A DNA stretch of 55,226 nucleotides, from contig BFEA01000053.1 of assembly GCA_003427395.1 (NCBI GenBank), forward strand, positions 2,223,027 through 2,278,252. The letters are read 5' to 3'. The stretch comes from Chara braunii (taxonomy: Eukaryota; Streptophyta; Charophyceae; Charales; Characeae). The notes below the pieces were generated by a model. That model was not told the DNA's origin. It did no database searches and was given only the letters and a program-made list of their open reading frames with translations. Position 1 is the first letter of the stretch. The number at the start of each line of letters is the position of its first letter. Made by a program: the position numbers and the translations under genes. Of this stretch, positions 1 through 11,972 are shown piece after piece.

Positions 1-67
<67 letters not shown>

Positions 68-72
68 ACACG
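1..72. repeat. (CA)n microsatellite
   Basis: An almost pure CA dinucleotide run opens the window, with one T interruption near 63. It is probably cut by the window edge. No gene is seen in it. Confidence 0.95.
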
Positions 73-829
73 ATGAGCAAAATCGAATGAATCTTCCACT
101 AGAACATTAAAAGTATACACTACTTACCTGCATACACCCCTCGCTGGCCTTTTCGAATGCGACCCCTCATCATTTCGTCTCACCGCGCGACTTCGACGCA
201 ACGGGCTTTTCAGGCGATGGAGTTTTCGACGTCCAGCCCCGCGGCCGTGTCTTTTTGCGCCCTCGTCGGTTAGCGTCAGTCAAGGTTTCCGGCCTGTCTG
301 AGCATGTAGGATGTGTGGTGCATTCATTCTCTCTATAATCGTGTTTCTCGATGCAGAGATGAGGCGGTGCACTTCGCTATTGCTATGTTGAGGCAAAAGG
401 TTGCCTGAAACTTGCATCCGTCTGAGGGTCAAAGCGGTCGGTGGTTCTTTCGTGCTCGTCGTTGTTTGGGTAGTAGTGATCTAGTAATCATAGAGAGCGA
501 AGTGCGAAGTAAGGAGCAAAGAAAAGAAGAAGAAGAAGGGAAAAAAAAAAGAGAAGAAAACGAAGAAGAAAAAGAAGTAGAAGAAGAAGGAGAAGAAGAA
601 AGAAGAAGGAGAAGGAGAAGAGGTTGGAGGGAGATAAGAAAAGTGGGAGAAAAACATAACTGTTCGCCACCGATTGTTGACCTTGAGTACAACGCACATT
701 TCGTTTATTTTGCATTTTACATTATTGTTATTATTATTATTGCGAGGAATAAGCCCTCGCGCGATCCTTATCAGACATGCACATGTTGTGGGCAGTGACC
801 CTCAGCAATCTTATGCCAAAATTTGACAT
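73..829. other. No gene recognised; purine-rich tract
   Basis: This stretch has no supported gene. About 505-640 is almost entirely A and G (GAA/GAG/AAG repeats), which produces open frames on both strands with Glu/Lys/Arg-only or Ser/Phe/Leu-only translations. I treat these as low-complexity shadows. Confidence 0.6.
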
Positions 830-1617
830 TTTTGTCATATGTGGGCACTTAAACAGTCGCAGCACGCCAGTTGGTTACAAGGAAACATGAATCTCCTAGC
901 TCTTTTCATAAACATGTGTTGTGCTATACACTTGAAACCCAGGGCCGAGTGGTTGCACCCCGAGTACACGCATTGTGAGGTCGACACATCACTTAATAAC
1001 CGCAGACGAATGAAAATGCAGCATTGTCGTCACACAACTACTGCAAGTCAATGAAAATGCGCCAAACACTTGTGGCCTAGGTAGACATTGCGGACACGCT
1101 GCTGCATTGTTGCACAAGTGTCTGCATGTGCGCTAGCTGGTCGAGGCGCACGCAGACACTGAAAAGGTGAGGCCGCTGCGCTAGCGGCCATAGCCGGGCT
1201 ACAGGGCGCGAGGCAGAAAAGTGTGACGAACGGACTTTGGAAGGAGGTGCAAAAGTAAGATACAGGGAGGTGATGAGTGGAGACAAAGGTACATACCTAG
1301 TATATGTAGGAGGTCGACATTGATGTTGACGACATGTACATTGGTCTTCGAAGTCGAAGTGAGCCTGTTGTAAGAACGTAGATAGGCTAGGTAGGCAAGT
1401 AAAGTAGTAGGATGGATGTTGGGCGCCGAACAGAGAGGAGCAACACTAAATAATGTGTTGGTGTGGCTTGAGGGCTTGAACATTGGCTCAGAAGTTCATT
1501 GTATTGCTCTTTATTTTGATGAAATTTTTGTGCATTTGAGCTTTCTGCTCGGTACATGACTATCTGGGCTACTTCGTGACTCGACAATTTGGATTTATGT
1601 TTATCGCCCTTACTCAT
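830..1617 (+). mobile_element. Degenerate LTR fragment, LTR-A family
   Basis: The order of blocks matches the LTR copies at 18404-19441 and 20348-20907. A 'cagcacgccagttggttaca' block lies near 860. A 'gaggtcgacacatcac' block lies near 978. A 'cacgctgctgcattgttgca' block lies near 1094. A 'tacattggtcttcgaag' block lies near 1337. A TTGGGCGCC palindrome half lies near 1419. A 'ttcattgtattgctc' block lies near 1496. The usual TGCGAGG start is missing, so the 5' part is truncated or eroded. It sits upstream of the host gene. Confidence 0.6.
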
Positions 1618-2712
1618 ATTACTAACATTATTTTTTTCTTCTATTATTATTATTATTATTTTCTTTTATATTTGTCTCTTACTCGTTTTTAAAAATGACT
1701 TACTATATAAGGTAGATTCATCCCATGGTAGCCGACTTATTACTGCAGCGAGGATCACCCTGCAATCACAGTTGTGTCAACCTCACTCATGGTTTTGGGA
1801 CAGTGGTACAAACAACGATGCGTGCCTAGGGTGACCACGCTGTGAAGGAAAACGGCTCACGCGAGGAGGAAGTAGGGCACGACACCAGTACAGGGTGGTG
1901 AGATCGTGGTAGGTAGGTAGATAGTGAGCGAGTGTTGTCCGCAACCAGTGGAAAAAGGACGGATGTTGTTCACAGCCAATGAAGTGAGTGAATGCGGTAA
2001 AATATGTTGTACTATGTGGTATGCTCGCGCTTTGACGATGACCTTGGTCATGGGAAAGGGAAGAGAGTGAGATAAATTATCGATGCAACTTTGTCCAAGT
2101 TCAAATTGAGCCAACTAGTATTAGGATAAACGAGGTTATCTGCATCCCCTCATATATACCTCTATATCAGACTGTATGTACTACGTCATATTAGTATGCA
2201 TGCATTTATGTCTAACTATATGAATCTGCGTTTTTTTATTGATTAAAGTTGAGTTAGGAAAATTTTATGCATGTATGAGCAATGGTTGAAATGATTTTAG
2301 ATCTCTTATATAGTGAATACATGATGTAATACAGACCCTATGCGTGTCAATCTCGTTGTCTGATTGGTGCTATGAGTTGCGTATGACTAACTAATTATGA
2401 AAACACATGGTGAGAACGAGAAACTCTCGTATAGGTTGTCTCAAAGTGGGTGTGTTTATTTTTTGGTGGATGAGACAGCGGTGATGTGGACTTTGCGAAG
2501 CCTTGTCCCGCTAGATGAGATTTTCTAACATTGATGAGGGTTGAAATCACTATAAAAGTTATTGGGTTGTGCATGGTTGTGTATGCTTGGGATTATTAAT
2601 TGGCTAACCCAGGATATATGTATGTATCCTTGTCGAAACACTTTTACTACTAACGCCCACCTCCACTAAGTCAAACTGACTCAATTCAAGGGTCAGTTGA
2701 AGAGTCTTATGA
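1618..2712. other. No gene recognised
   Basis: This is AT-rich sequence with a short (TTA)n run near 1641-1662. A possible degenerate upstream member of the hairpin array lies at about 2477-2513, with AGCGG pairing to CCGCT around a CTT-TGCG-AAG inner hairpin. Nothing else was recognised. Confidence 0.5.
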
Positions 2713-3165
2713 AAAACACAGTGAGGTGAGAGTTTCGTGTGAACTTCCTTTATTGTGTGTGTCACCGAGTCATAGGGTTGGGGTCATGTGTGACCTGTCC
2801 GAGTGACTCTAAAACTTTTGATTGATCTAAGATACAATGATTCTGCTTAAGGAGTAAACTAGCAAATATGATAAGAGGAGCGAGGTTCCGTGAGACTTCC
2901 TTATTACCTAAGTCTGCTTAAGTGAGGAAGGTGGTAATAGGAGAAGCGAGGTCGCGTGAGATTTACCCTACCACCAACTGACTAGGATAAGAAGAGATGG
3001 TAGGAGGAGGAGGAGATCCCGTGAGGTCTATCGTACTACCAAATAACGTCACCCAATGGAGAACGGTGATAAGAGAGGTGAGACCCCGTGTGGTCTGCTT
3101 TATCACGTTCCTGATTCTAAAGAAAAAAGAACATGGCAAGGGTGAGGATCCCGTGTGATTTGCAC
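2713..3165 (+). repeat. Tandem array of two-tier hairpins, period about 66 bp
   Basis: Seven related units carry a central C/A-GTG loop at about 2736, 2785, 2889, 2955, 3020, 3087 and 3152. The last five are spaced 66, 65, 67 and 65 bp. The core reads roughly GAGRTYCCGTGWGRTYT, and its two flanks pair (for example AGACC 3081-3085 with GGTCT 3092-3096). An outer stem differs from unit to unit yet stays complementary: GGTGGTA/TACCACC (2930-2936, 2969-2975), TGGTAG/CTACCA (2998-3003, 3036-3041) and GTGATAA/TTATCAC (3066-3072, 3100-3106). The last is extended by GAAC/GTTC across one bulge. I do not recognise the family. Confidence 0.8.
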
Positions 3166-3179
3166 TACGATCTTGAATC

Positions 3180-4680
3180 TTTTAATTGATCCTCATTGCC
3201 TGATTCTGACTTGGATATGATTGTTTATCTATGTTTGTCTTATGTACCTACTAAGTCTGATTTGATAAAAAGTTAGTGAAACTACCTAGAGGAAGTTATA
3301 CCGACATAATATAATTTCATATTAAAATAAAGTTCACTGTATTGAATTTCATATGAGGTGATATTAATACGAAAGGGGTGTTGAAACCATGTTGGCCTGT
3401 GTGTGATTGCAGGTCATCTTAACCAGGAGAACTCATTATGAGTCTATACAAGATTACATGATGTTGTCTTATGGTAACAAATTTACTTAAAAGGCAAAAA
3501 ATCTTATTCACTTCATGTTAGAAAGAGACAATGACTTATGTTTTTCCTTATGAATTCAGACCGTTCATGTGAATGTGATGAAGCGTGCGTGCCATCTCCT
3601 TACCAATTACTCAACCCTATTTCATTTCATATGTATGTGTGATATGATAAATAACTTTCATGTAAAGATATGTTGAATGAAATTGATCATTAGGTAGAAT
3701 GAGTATATGTCTTGCGCACAACCCCTGATGATTCAAGCGTTGAGGGGACTGTGCTTCGGAAAAGAGTTATGTTGTGAGTCATACCTCTTGAAACTATTTA
3801 TGATAAAAGCATAGTATGCGTCAATGTTCGTTAGTAAGTTAACCTGAATGGTAAGTCGATCCGGAAGATCAGCGCCCTGGTACGCGACATGTATATGAGT
3901 CAGTCTCAGGCGTTCAACCCCGCGTATGCCTATGCTACGACAATTGAGCAAACGCCCTCTGGTGACTTATCTCTACGGTTGCAAGTAAAAACCTTCGCAT
4001 GAGAGTCAGTAGCTCAACAAGGATTCACTTACCTAAAGGTGGTGACAACCCCTCAGGTAGAGGTGAGTTGTATCTCTCGGGTCCTCTGTCTTGTCGCAAG
4101 GAGCCGCAAGAGGTACAGCTGGCGTGGGTCTTTGGCTGAAATGCTTCCAAAACTCCTGTGTGATGTGACCGTGAGGTTCGACACTAAAATACTTAACGTG
4201 TGGGTGTGGGACCACCGTGCTCGATAGTGGCCTGGAGGGTCCCCCTGCCGGACCGATATACCCGATAGTGGCGCTGCTCTCCACATGCACTAAAGATAAG
4301 AAGATGGCCGTGTATCTTCCCTTGTTTTCACAAAAGATTCATTCTGTGTAGCAAGGTCATGGTCCTGTTTTTTTTGAAAGAAAAAGAATGGTTGCTGGTT
4401 TGTTGTGACTGGACATAGCGAATTGCGGCCATATGCATATAGGTACTGCTGTAAATGCGGTCAGATGCATTTACAATATTGATAGTGTTAGTACCCTCTG
4501 ATTTCCCACATTTGCACATCAAGTGAAGACAAAAGGGTGGATGTTCAGGGGCCCTTTCTGTTTCCTCATTAGGGGCCAGCTATTCCTAGCCCCTTTCCAT
4601 TTACTATCGGTACCATCAGCAGAACCAAATACGAGGAAGAGATAGTAGGTGAATCCCTGGGGGGGGTTAGGCCTCGTTTC
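3180..4680. other. No gene recognised
   Basis: This is AT-rich non-coding sequence up to about 3700 and more mixed sequence after that. Short open frames on both strands overlap each other and have no recognisable domain or splice context. Confidence 0.5.
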
Positions 4681-6502
4681 TATCCTGTTACTACCACAGT
4701 CCATTTCGTGGCGTTACGGTTGTGCGTGGCCACCGGTCGTCCGTTAGCGCCCGCCAGCGTCGGTCGTCCCTCCAGTGCCCGCCACCGCCGTACCGTCGCT
4801 GCAGAAAACCAGATCAGGGCCTTTGTCCGTTTTGCCAGGCTCAGCACACGCCTATCCCAGGCCTGAACCTCTCTTCCGGATTTGGGAGCCGGAGAAACCG
4901 TGGCACTTCGCCTGGATACGAACTGCACATGTCTCGGTTCACTTCCACAAGAGCCACAGCGGAGTGTGGCGGAGAGAGGGAAGCATGTGAGGTATAGGAG
5001 GAACTGTGCTGGGTATGGCAGCCGTACCTTCTTTCGACCGTGGATACACCTCGTTCGTACCGGGCGAAACGTCGCGCTTTGATGGATTGAAATGACACCT
5101 CGAAAGAACGGCAAAGACAGGGAGGCGCTCGAAACACTCGGAGATGCATGCACAAACTCACGGGGGAAGACAAAGGGGCTCGTAAGTCCCGTATCGATGG
5201 GGGAGGGGGAGAGGAAAGAATGAAAGAGGGGGAGGGGGCCGAGGGAAAGCAAGGAAACCAAGCACCTGAGAGGAAAGGGATGAGAACAGCAATTGGTGGG
5301 GTTCTTGATGAGGGCCTCTTCTTCTCTGAAAGTAGACGATGCTGCGCGAAGGTAGGGAAGCAGGCCATCCGTTCAAGCGCACCAAGGACCTTTCCCCAAT
5401 GAATAAGCATCATCATTAGCGATGGCGACGGTGAAATAACGTGTGCGCGGAAAAATCGATGTTCTTCCGGTTGCTTGTCGGAGGCTTGTCTCCATTCTCC
5501 TCCCCTTCTTCCTCGCTCTCCTTCATTGCTCTCACATGTTCATCAAGTCATCAGTGTCGGCGCTGCCTCACCCGAATCGACTCAAGAGTGCGCAGGGAGC
5601 TCCGCGGCTTGTCACGTCGTAGGTGCAGCGCCACTGTTTGCAGAGTTGGGGAAGATTCGGAAAAGGATGCACGCACGTAGAGTCACAGCAGGCATATGCG
5701 ACCTGCGACGATCCTTTCTGCCACAGCCGTTCGTCGCGGGAGGTTTCAACACCTCCGTTCCGCTTAATAATCAGCCGCTGGAATCGTGTTTGGCGTGCTT
5801 CTGACGCTCCTCATTCCCCTGCTCCTGCTGCTGAGACGCGCAGAAACTCCGGGTTGGATGATCATCGATGTGGCCGCTGTCATCCGTCCGTCCAAACCGC
5901 TTACGCGTCGTTCATGCTCGAAACGGGCACGGCAAGATAAGAGGGAGTAATTGGCTAACTCGTTGGCATAGTCGACCGGAGGGCAGTGAATGAGAAGCGG
6001 GCCAACCCCACCGTTGAGACTGGCGGTCTTCCTCTGGTTCTGTTCGCCATCGTCGCCGCGAGTTGAAGGTCCGACTGCTAACGTGCTCTTTTCCGCCGTT
6101 ATTGTCAGTGGCGTCGACGCCGACTCCGCCCCTCCTCCCTCTGTCCATGTCTGCGCTTATCTCCTCGAAAAGTCCACGAACAAGAAGAACCCGGGGAATC
6201 AAAGTTCGCTCCCTGGCTGCGCTCACATGCATTGTTTTCTCCGTCTATCTCCGTCTTTCTCTCTCTCTCTCTCTCTCCCTCTCTCTCTTTCCTTGTCAAG
6301 CAGAAAGTCATCCTGCTCCCGATTGCCGGTTAGCAGCTGCCGACGCGTGGAGTCTTCATTATCCTGCTTTTTCTATTTTCTATCTCTTCTGCTAGCACTG
6401 GTACGAGCATTACAACGAAGTACGGGCTAGACCATCGGGTTAAAATTTTGTCTGCTCGGAGGATCGACTGGTGCTGAGTGACTAATTTGTTATTATGAAT
6501 AG
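4681..6502 (+). promoter_or_regulatory. Presumed 5' flank and 5' UTR of the PAM2-RRM gene
   Basis: The GC content rises compared with upstream sequence. A (CT)n tract lies at about 6252-6292; CT-rich leaders are common in plant-type 5' UTRs. The bases just before the start codon read like a 3' splice site (gaatAG before ATG at 6503), so a leader intron is possible. No TATA box or start site could be assigned. Several open frames here (for example 4680-5261 minus, 5990-6430 plus) are Pro/Ser/Leu-rich, mutually overlapping and unrecognised. Confidence 0.35.
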
Positions 6503-7309
6503 ATGGAAACTCTGAGCGTGCCATCCCCATCCCAGGTGCAGCAGAATCAAGGGCGGGATCGACTGCGCTCGGCGGAGAGCGATATTCTAACAGCAGCGAC
6601 AGCGGCCGCCGCTGCCGCCGCCGCCGCTGCGGTCGCCGCTGCAGCAGCCATAGCGGGGGACTCGACCACGACGGGGAGTCTGATGAATGCTCAAGAGGTA
6701 AGCAACTCTCAGTCGGACACGGAGTCTCTCGGAAGGGCGACGTATGGGGGACAAAGCATCACAAGTCTGGAAAGTGTCAACAATGGTTCCTCGGAGAAGG
6801 GTTCATCCTTGTCGGCCACTACTTCTTCGGCTGCAGGAGGAACGGTTGTCAATCTCCCTCAACATCAGCAACATCAGCAGCAACACAAGCCTCCACGTCC
6901 TTCCTCTTCACATGCGCAGTCCTCTCATCCGGTGGGTGAATCTGTGAGTAGACAGTCGTTCAGAGAAAATAACAACAATATGGGCACGGCGGTTCATTCG
7001 TCCGATGTTTCTAACGTTCTTCAGGCAAACGGAAGGATTGATCACGGCGATGACGACGGCGAAATCAACGGTGGGGCAATGGACAATCGCAGTGAGATGA
7101 GTAATGACAGTATGCGGGAGCTGGAAGATTTACTGACGAAGTTAAATCCCTTGGCTAAGGAGTTCGTGCCCCCCTCTCTACGAGCTGTCGGTGTCGGTCC
7201 CCACTCCGTCCAGCAGCATGCCGAAGGCGGATCATCATCGTCTTCGTCATCGTCAATGAATGCTAGAGGGAACACAGCAACTGCTCCAAGCGGCCAAGTC
7301 CAAAGAAAG
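6503..7309 (+). CDS. CID: Exon 1: N-terminus and PAM2 motif of CID-like RNA-binding protein
   Basis: This exon encodes 269 residues. The ATG at 6503 has a stop codon (TAG, 6500-6502) directly upstream in frame and G at +4. Residues about 31-53 are a polyalanine tract with a few Val, Ile and Thr. Residues about 54-200 are Ser/Gln/Asn-rich and disordered, with a His-Gln block. Residues 204-226 carry an acidic helix followed by LNPLAKEFVP (214-223), which fits the PAM2 consensus that binds the MLLE domain of poly(A)-binding protein. A polyserine run follows near 248. The exon ends AAG before GT at 7310. The frame stays open to 7732, but that part is pyrimidine-rich, hydrophobic in translation and intron-like. 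Cytoplasmic mRNA regulation is the family role; that is inference here. Confidence 0.82.
6698..7024 (+). other. Possible exitron (coding intron) inside exon 1
   Basis: A consensus donor AGAG before GTAAGC lies at 6698. A good acceptor (CTAAC branch-like motif, then GTTCTTCAG) ends at 7024. The interval is 327 bp, a multiple of three, and has no in-frame stop. Its removal would take out 109 residues of the Ser/Gln/Asn-rich region and leave PAM2 in frame. It could also be a chance match, since the encoded sequence looks like genuine disordered protein. Confidence 0.4.
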
Positions 7310-10300
7310 GTCTGCTACCGTCGTGGCCCCTTCTTTATTCCTTTTGCCTGGGTTTCTCCCTTTTTCTCTCTCTTCTTAGTAGCCCGCGTATCTGTGTTTT
7401 CGCTTTTTCTCATTCTCGTCTTAGCGAGCCGCTTTGTCGGAGTGTTTCTTCGTTTGTCGTTGCACACTCTCCCTTTATTACTCACGGCCTCGGAAAGAGC
7501 GATACTAAGATCTCTTTCACGCCAATCCGAGGAGGGTTTTCAGAGTCAACAGGATCTCTTTCAGGGGGTCCTAGCCCTTGGACTACTGTGCAGGCCAGTG
7601 CTTATCTCCCGCCTCGTCTCTTTCCCATTCTCGTCTGCTCCGCTTCTGCTCATGCTCGTGTTTCCGTCCTCGCACCCGCGCGCTGCTCTTTCTGCCGCCT
7701 TTTTTTATCCTCGTTTGTTAATTCCCTCCTGAACTATTTTCACTCCTTGTTCTTGCTGTCGTCATGACGCACTGCAATTAACCGTATACCTTTCTGGTTC
7801 CTCGACTAGCAGGTCACCTCCTTGTTTCTCCCTCCCTGTTCTCCGTGTCACTCTTGATTTGTTTATTGCTCTCCTGGCCCCATTCTCTGCCTATTTGACT
7901 TGCCTATACGGCTTATGTCTCCAGCTGTGGCGACTTATTTCGTGCGTCATAGCTATGCCTCTTTCCCTGGTCTCGCCGAGATCGGTTTTGCCTCTATTTC
8001 TCTTTCACTCTGTGCGATTCTGTAATCCCTGTCCCTTCTTTGCCTCTAGTGTCTGTCCGCCTTCCGTGTCCATTCATTAACCTCTCGCTCGATCCATTCT
8101 GCGGCCCATTTGCTCGGTCTTCCATCTTCCGTATTCCATATGCAATCCGTCGTACCGGTGCATCGCACGATCTGTTTCGCTCTGCTCATCCATGAGCCGA
8201 TCCAGCCACCTTTTAATCCATCATCCCTCCATCCATCCAATCGGTGTTCGCCAGGCTGCCGTCCAGCAATGTATGTCCACAGATATATCCGTTTGCGTGT
8301 TTTTAGCATCTACCTTTCATCTTACGCATTCCATGTTCATACATGCATGTATTCGTAGGTGTGCATCGATTTAATAGTGTTTAGGAGCCCATGTGTGTGT
8401 CATGTGCATACGACCATCGGGTGGGTTGTGTCCCCTATCGGCTGACTGGAATGGATCCATATTCTGTTCATTGTGCGGCGTTTTGCTCCTTCCTGTAGGC
8501 CTTTCGGTAATCCCACTTCATCCTGCGATGACTACGTGGTTCGCTGTTATATGCAGCTCGCAAACGCGTACGTGCGCTTGCTGGGCGAGTCTGCAGAAGT
8601 GTGATGGAGAGTCTGAGGTCGTCCTTGCGTTTTAGGAATGTGCGCTCCTAGCCAAATAATTGTGTGACAACGTACATGAAGAAGAGAATGTCCTGTCACC
8701 TCTCAGCCTTCCCCCCCCCCCCCGGACCTGAAAACAGATGCTCACGTCCACCGATGGTCATACCAGAGAAAGACGTAATTTAAGTGCTTGCGGAATCTAT
8801 GAATGGGCGCTGATTTTGTGTGGTGAAGTCGAAAATGACCGAATGGGGACTGATTATGCGTGGTGAAGACGAAAATGAACGAAGCGCACGAAATGTAAAA
8901 GCACTTTCTGAAATTCATCGAAGTCTGTTCATAGCCTTGCCTACGTAACGGTAGACATACGGAAACAGAAATCGTGAAGCAGAGAAGAATTGACGCAAAA
9001 CCGGTCGAGAACGGCCAGAATGATTAGCGAAGTTTAACAGCCAGTGGAGTGAACGGCCACAGTACAAGTAACGAATAAATTATCCCCTACCGAAAATGGT
9101 TACCTCAATCTAACAGACAGGTGAATATTGAACGGGAAGGCTGGAGGAAAAGAGGACAGCAAGCAGCGAAGAAAAGAATTAAGTCAGAAATGTAGACGGT
9201 GCATCTATGTTTTCCGAAAAGGGGGGGAGGGAAGGGCGGAAATGTGGACGGTGCATCTGTCTTCCCGATTTTGGGGGAGGGAGGTGGTGGGGGAAGGAAG
9301 GAACAAGAGAAGAGGGCAAGAAACGGGCTACTGTGACAGGCTGTCCCGTCAGATTTTCATCGACTCATCAGGGGGTTGTATCTTTGATAATCCGCGGAGT
9401 CCACTAAACCGATGATACTGTTAGTGGTTATCCAACTTAACCCCAGATACAGGTGGGCACCGGCCACTGCCGTTTAGGGTATCTGTGACGTAACTCAGAG
9501 CAGACTATCACCAACTTTACGCTTTGCAGGAGTTACTCTCGGTATGGTTGCAGAGAACTGCCGGGTGAACTGTAGGCGGAAAGGGGGAAATGAACAAGAA
9601 ACTGGGGGTTGTGACAATATGGGGCTTTTGTCCGAGCTTGTGAGGACAGGGAGTTACGGAGTAATGGCCTACAGTAATGGCACGGTGATGGTGGCATCAA
9701 CCACATCAATGATTTTCTCCATACTGCGCATATGCTCTGCATAAGAGACTGCGAACCTACTTCCACTGCAGAACGCGAAACACGGTGTCGACAGAAGGTG
9801 CCCTCGGGCACTGTAGCAGTACTTCCACGGAATTATTGTAGGATTGCAGGTTCTTCTCTCGAGTCATTGACTGCAGACGCCACTGTCCATTGCTCGCAAT
9901 ACTTCCACGGAATTATTTCGGTAGCAAGGTGCTTAAAGCACTGTCCTACATCTATCATCTCAGTGTGAACATCCTCTATACACTGATATAGCGCGCCGAG
10001 TTTCCGCCAAGGATGACAAGATGAATGAATACCATCCTGTGGTGAACCTTCTTCTTTCGTCCTTGTCGTTAACCGGCAGTGGGATCGGCTGTACCGAGTG
10101 CTGCAAGGAATCTTCAATGTGCGATTACTTCATCATCTATTCCGTTCGTGCCGTATTTGCCAGGAACCCCTGACCCCTGCTTCCGGCACACACTCATTCT
10201 GCTTCTTGTCACCCTTGCCTGATTTCCTGTCTCCTCTTCTCAGTAAGGTGCAACTGGGCTTCTAGCAAGCAGGCAGGTGTTTGAGCACTTTACGCTTGAC

Positions 10301-10722
10301 TGCACAACGTGGGGAACTTTGTGCCCACCACGAAAACGAAAAGAATGAAAGGATATAGAGAAAGGTGATGGGAACAAAGGAAAGATTTGGGTGCATTACT
10401 CTTACCTCTGTTCTCCCTCCCGGCGCAAATATGCTCTTATAATATTATGTGTATTGTTCTTAGTGCGTAGAAAATTTGAAAAGGAAAAGAAAAAGGAAAA
10501 AGGGGACTAGGGAGAAATTAAAAGAACAATTCCTTTCTGTTCCTCTGTACTCGGAAAAGAGAAAAGAAAGGAAAGGGAGCAAAAAGAAAAGGAAAGGGTA
10601 AACGAGAAAAGGGTGCAGTTCCTTTTGGATCCTCTTCCTCGATTCTCCTCCCGCGGACCTACATCTGTGTGCACTTGCCTCTGTGTTTGTGTGTGTTGTA
10701 TGTGTGTGTGTGTGCGTGTGCG

Positions 10723-10796
<74 letters not shown>

Positions 10797-11731
10797 GACT
10801 ATAGAAAGCGATTTCATGAAATGTCCGCAGAGGCCGAAAGAAACATTTAAAAACTGCTGCGAGGAGCAGGTTCTCAACTGCTGCCGAGAACATAATGACG
10901 CGGGAGGAAGCGGGGACTAGAAAATGCGACCAGAATTGGCTGTCGTAAGTGCGAACGGCAGACGACAGACTTCCTTCTCCGTATCCCCAGTCCCCAGCCC
11001 CGCCAGAATGCAAGGTGTAACGGAGTTCCCAAAGCTGCCTGGAAAATGAAGTGGGAAAAAAACATATTGCAACACGAAAGCGGAGGATGAAACGAGTTGG
11101 AGTCGTGTCTCAACTTCCCCTAGCTTGGCGGTGGTAAGCAACCATACTCTCGCCCCCAAGAATAGATGGGGCATGTGTGGTGTGGTGTGTGGAAACAAAA
11201 GAAAAAAAAATAAAACCATGCCATGAGGTGAATAAAATTGAATGAAGACAAGGGCGGATACCAATCAGTCGAATCGCTTTGCCTTTCAGAATGCTCAGCG
11301 TGATTTGGCTTTTACGCTCACCATTCCAGTCCGTCCTTGATCTCACAATGTCATAGTGACCCTGTCAATCACCCTTGCTTTGCTGTGTGGCTTGTTGTTC
11401 TTGGTTTTGTTTGCATCACTTTCGTTGTTCTTTATGTATGTATACTCCCAGGAGTGGTTGATACTGGTGGGGGGAAAAAAGGGAGACCCTTGCCCCCGTG
11501 TTCTTGTCTTTCCTAGTTTTTTTGGCGCAGTGAAAGGAGGTGCATGCGCGATTTGACCACTTTCTTATTACTTTACTATTGATTCGACTACTTCTTCATA
11601 GTGTACTATTCGATTTGACTACTTTCTTTTTGTGTCCCATGTGTTTGGACGATGTGTGCGAACACGCGTTCAATGCATTCTTCATCGTCTAACCCTGTGC
11701 GTGACTTTCACTGCGAATGGACCTGTTACAG
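7310..11731 (+). other. Intron 1 of the PAM2-RRM gene
   Basis: The intron runs from GT at 7310 to CAG at 11731 and is pyrimidine-rich at its start. It contains a C run near 8710, a roughly 40-bp direct duplication at about 8801-8880, a roughly 52-bp duplication at about 9190-9300, an 18-bp repeated phrase (tacttccacggaattatt near 9820 and 9900), and a GT/GC/GA compound microsatellite. A CTAAC branch-like site lies near 11690. No gene or clear transposon was recognised. Confidence 0.6.
10689..10795. repeat. Compound (GT)n-(GC)n-(GA)n microsatellite
   Basis: The tract reads GT repeats, then about nine GC dinucleotides (10721-10738), then about 28 GA dinucleotides to 10795. The alternating purine-pyrimidine half could form Z-DNA and the polypurine half could form a triplex; that is inference from composition. 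Confidence 0.95.
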
Positions 11732-11842
11732 AAAAAGAACGGATACAGCAGCGGAGGAAGGAGACGAAGCTCCAGAACAAGCAGAGCTCAGCAAGAGGAT
11801 AGTGTGAGGAGGACTGTATATGTCTCTGACATTGACCAGCAG
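11732..11842 (+). CDS. CID: Exon 2: basic linker and start of RRM1
   Basis: This exon encodes 37 residues in phase 0. The acceptor is gttacAG at 11730-11731 and the donor is CAG before GTGAGG at 11843. It begins KKNGYSSGGRRR, a basic Gly/Ser/Arg linker, and ends with VRRTVYVSDIDQQ. TVYVSDI is the RNP2 beta-strand of RRM1, and SDIDQQ is a phrase typical of the CID8-13 clade. The same frame runs past the donor to 12049, but the residues after DIDQQ stop resembling the family, whereas exon 3 resumes it exactly. Confidence 0.85.
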
Positions 11843-11972
11843 GTGAGGTTCTGGTACCCGTTTTCTTACCCTGCCATCTGCCACCCTGCTGGCGTTCTCG
11901 GTCGGTTTCAGCTGCTTCCACCCCCTAGTATCACAGAACATAGGCAAGCGTTGAAAACGTTTTGTCCTACCA

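Noticed and set aside
412-798. Long Glu/Lys/Arg-rich open frame
   Set aside because: The translation comes from a purine-only tract with open frames on both strands. No domain, no splice context.
2713-3165. CRISPR array
   Set aside because: Regular spacing invited the thought, but the units are similar throughout, there are no unique spacers or cas genes, and the genome is eukaryotic.
4680-5416. Overlapping 190-residue minus-strand frames
   Set aside because: Two frames of similar length overlap out of phase with Pro/Ser/Leu-rich, unrecognised products, and short plus-strand frames overlap them too. Likely chance openness in GC-richer sequence.
7310-7732. C-terminal extension of exon 1 frame
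   Set aside because: The residues turn into a Phe/Leu/Ser-rich hydrophobic stretch from a pyrimidine-rich intron. Family continuity resumes in exon 2.
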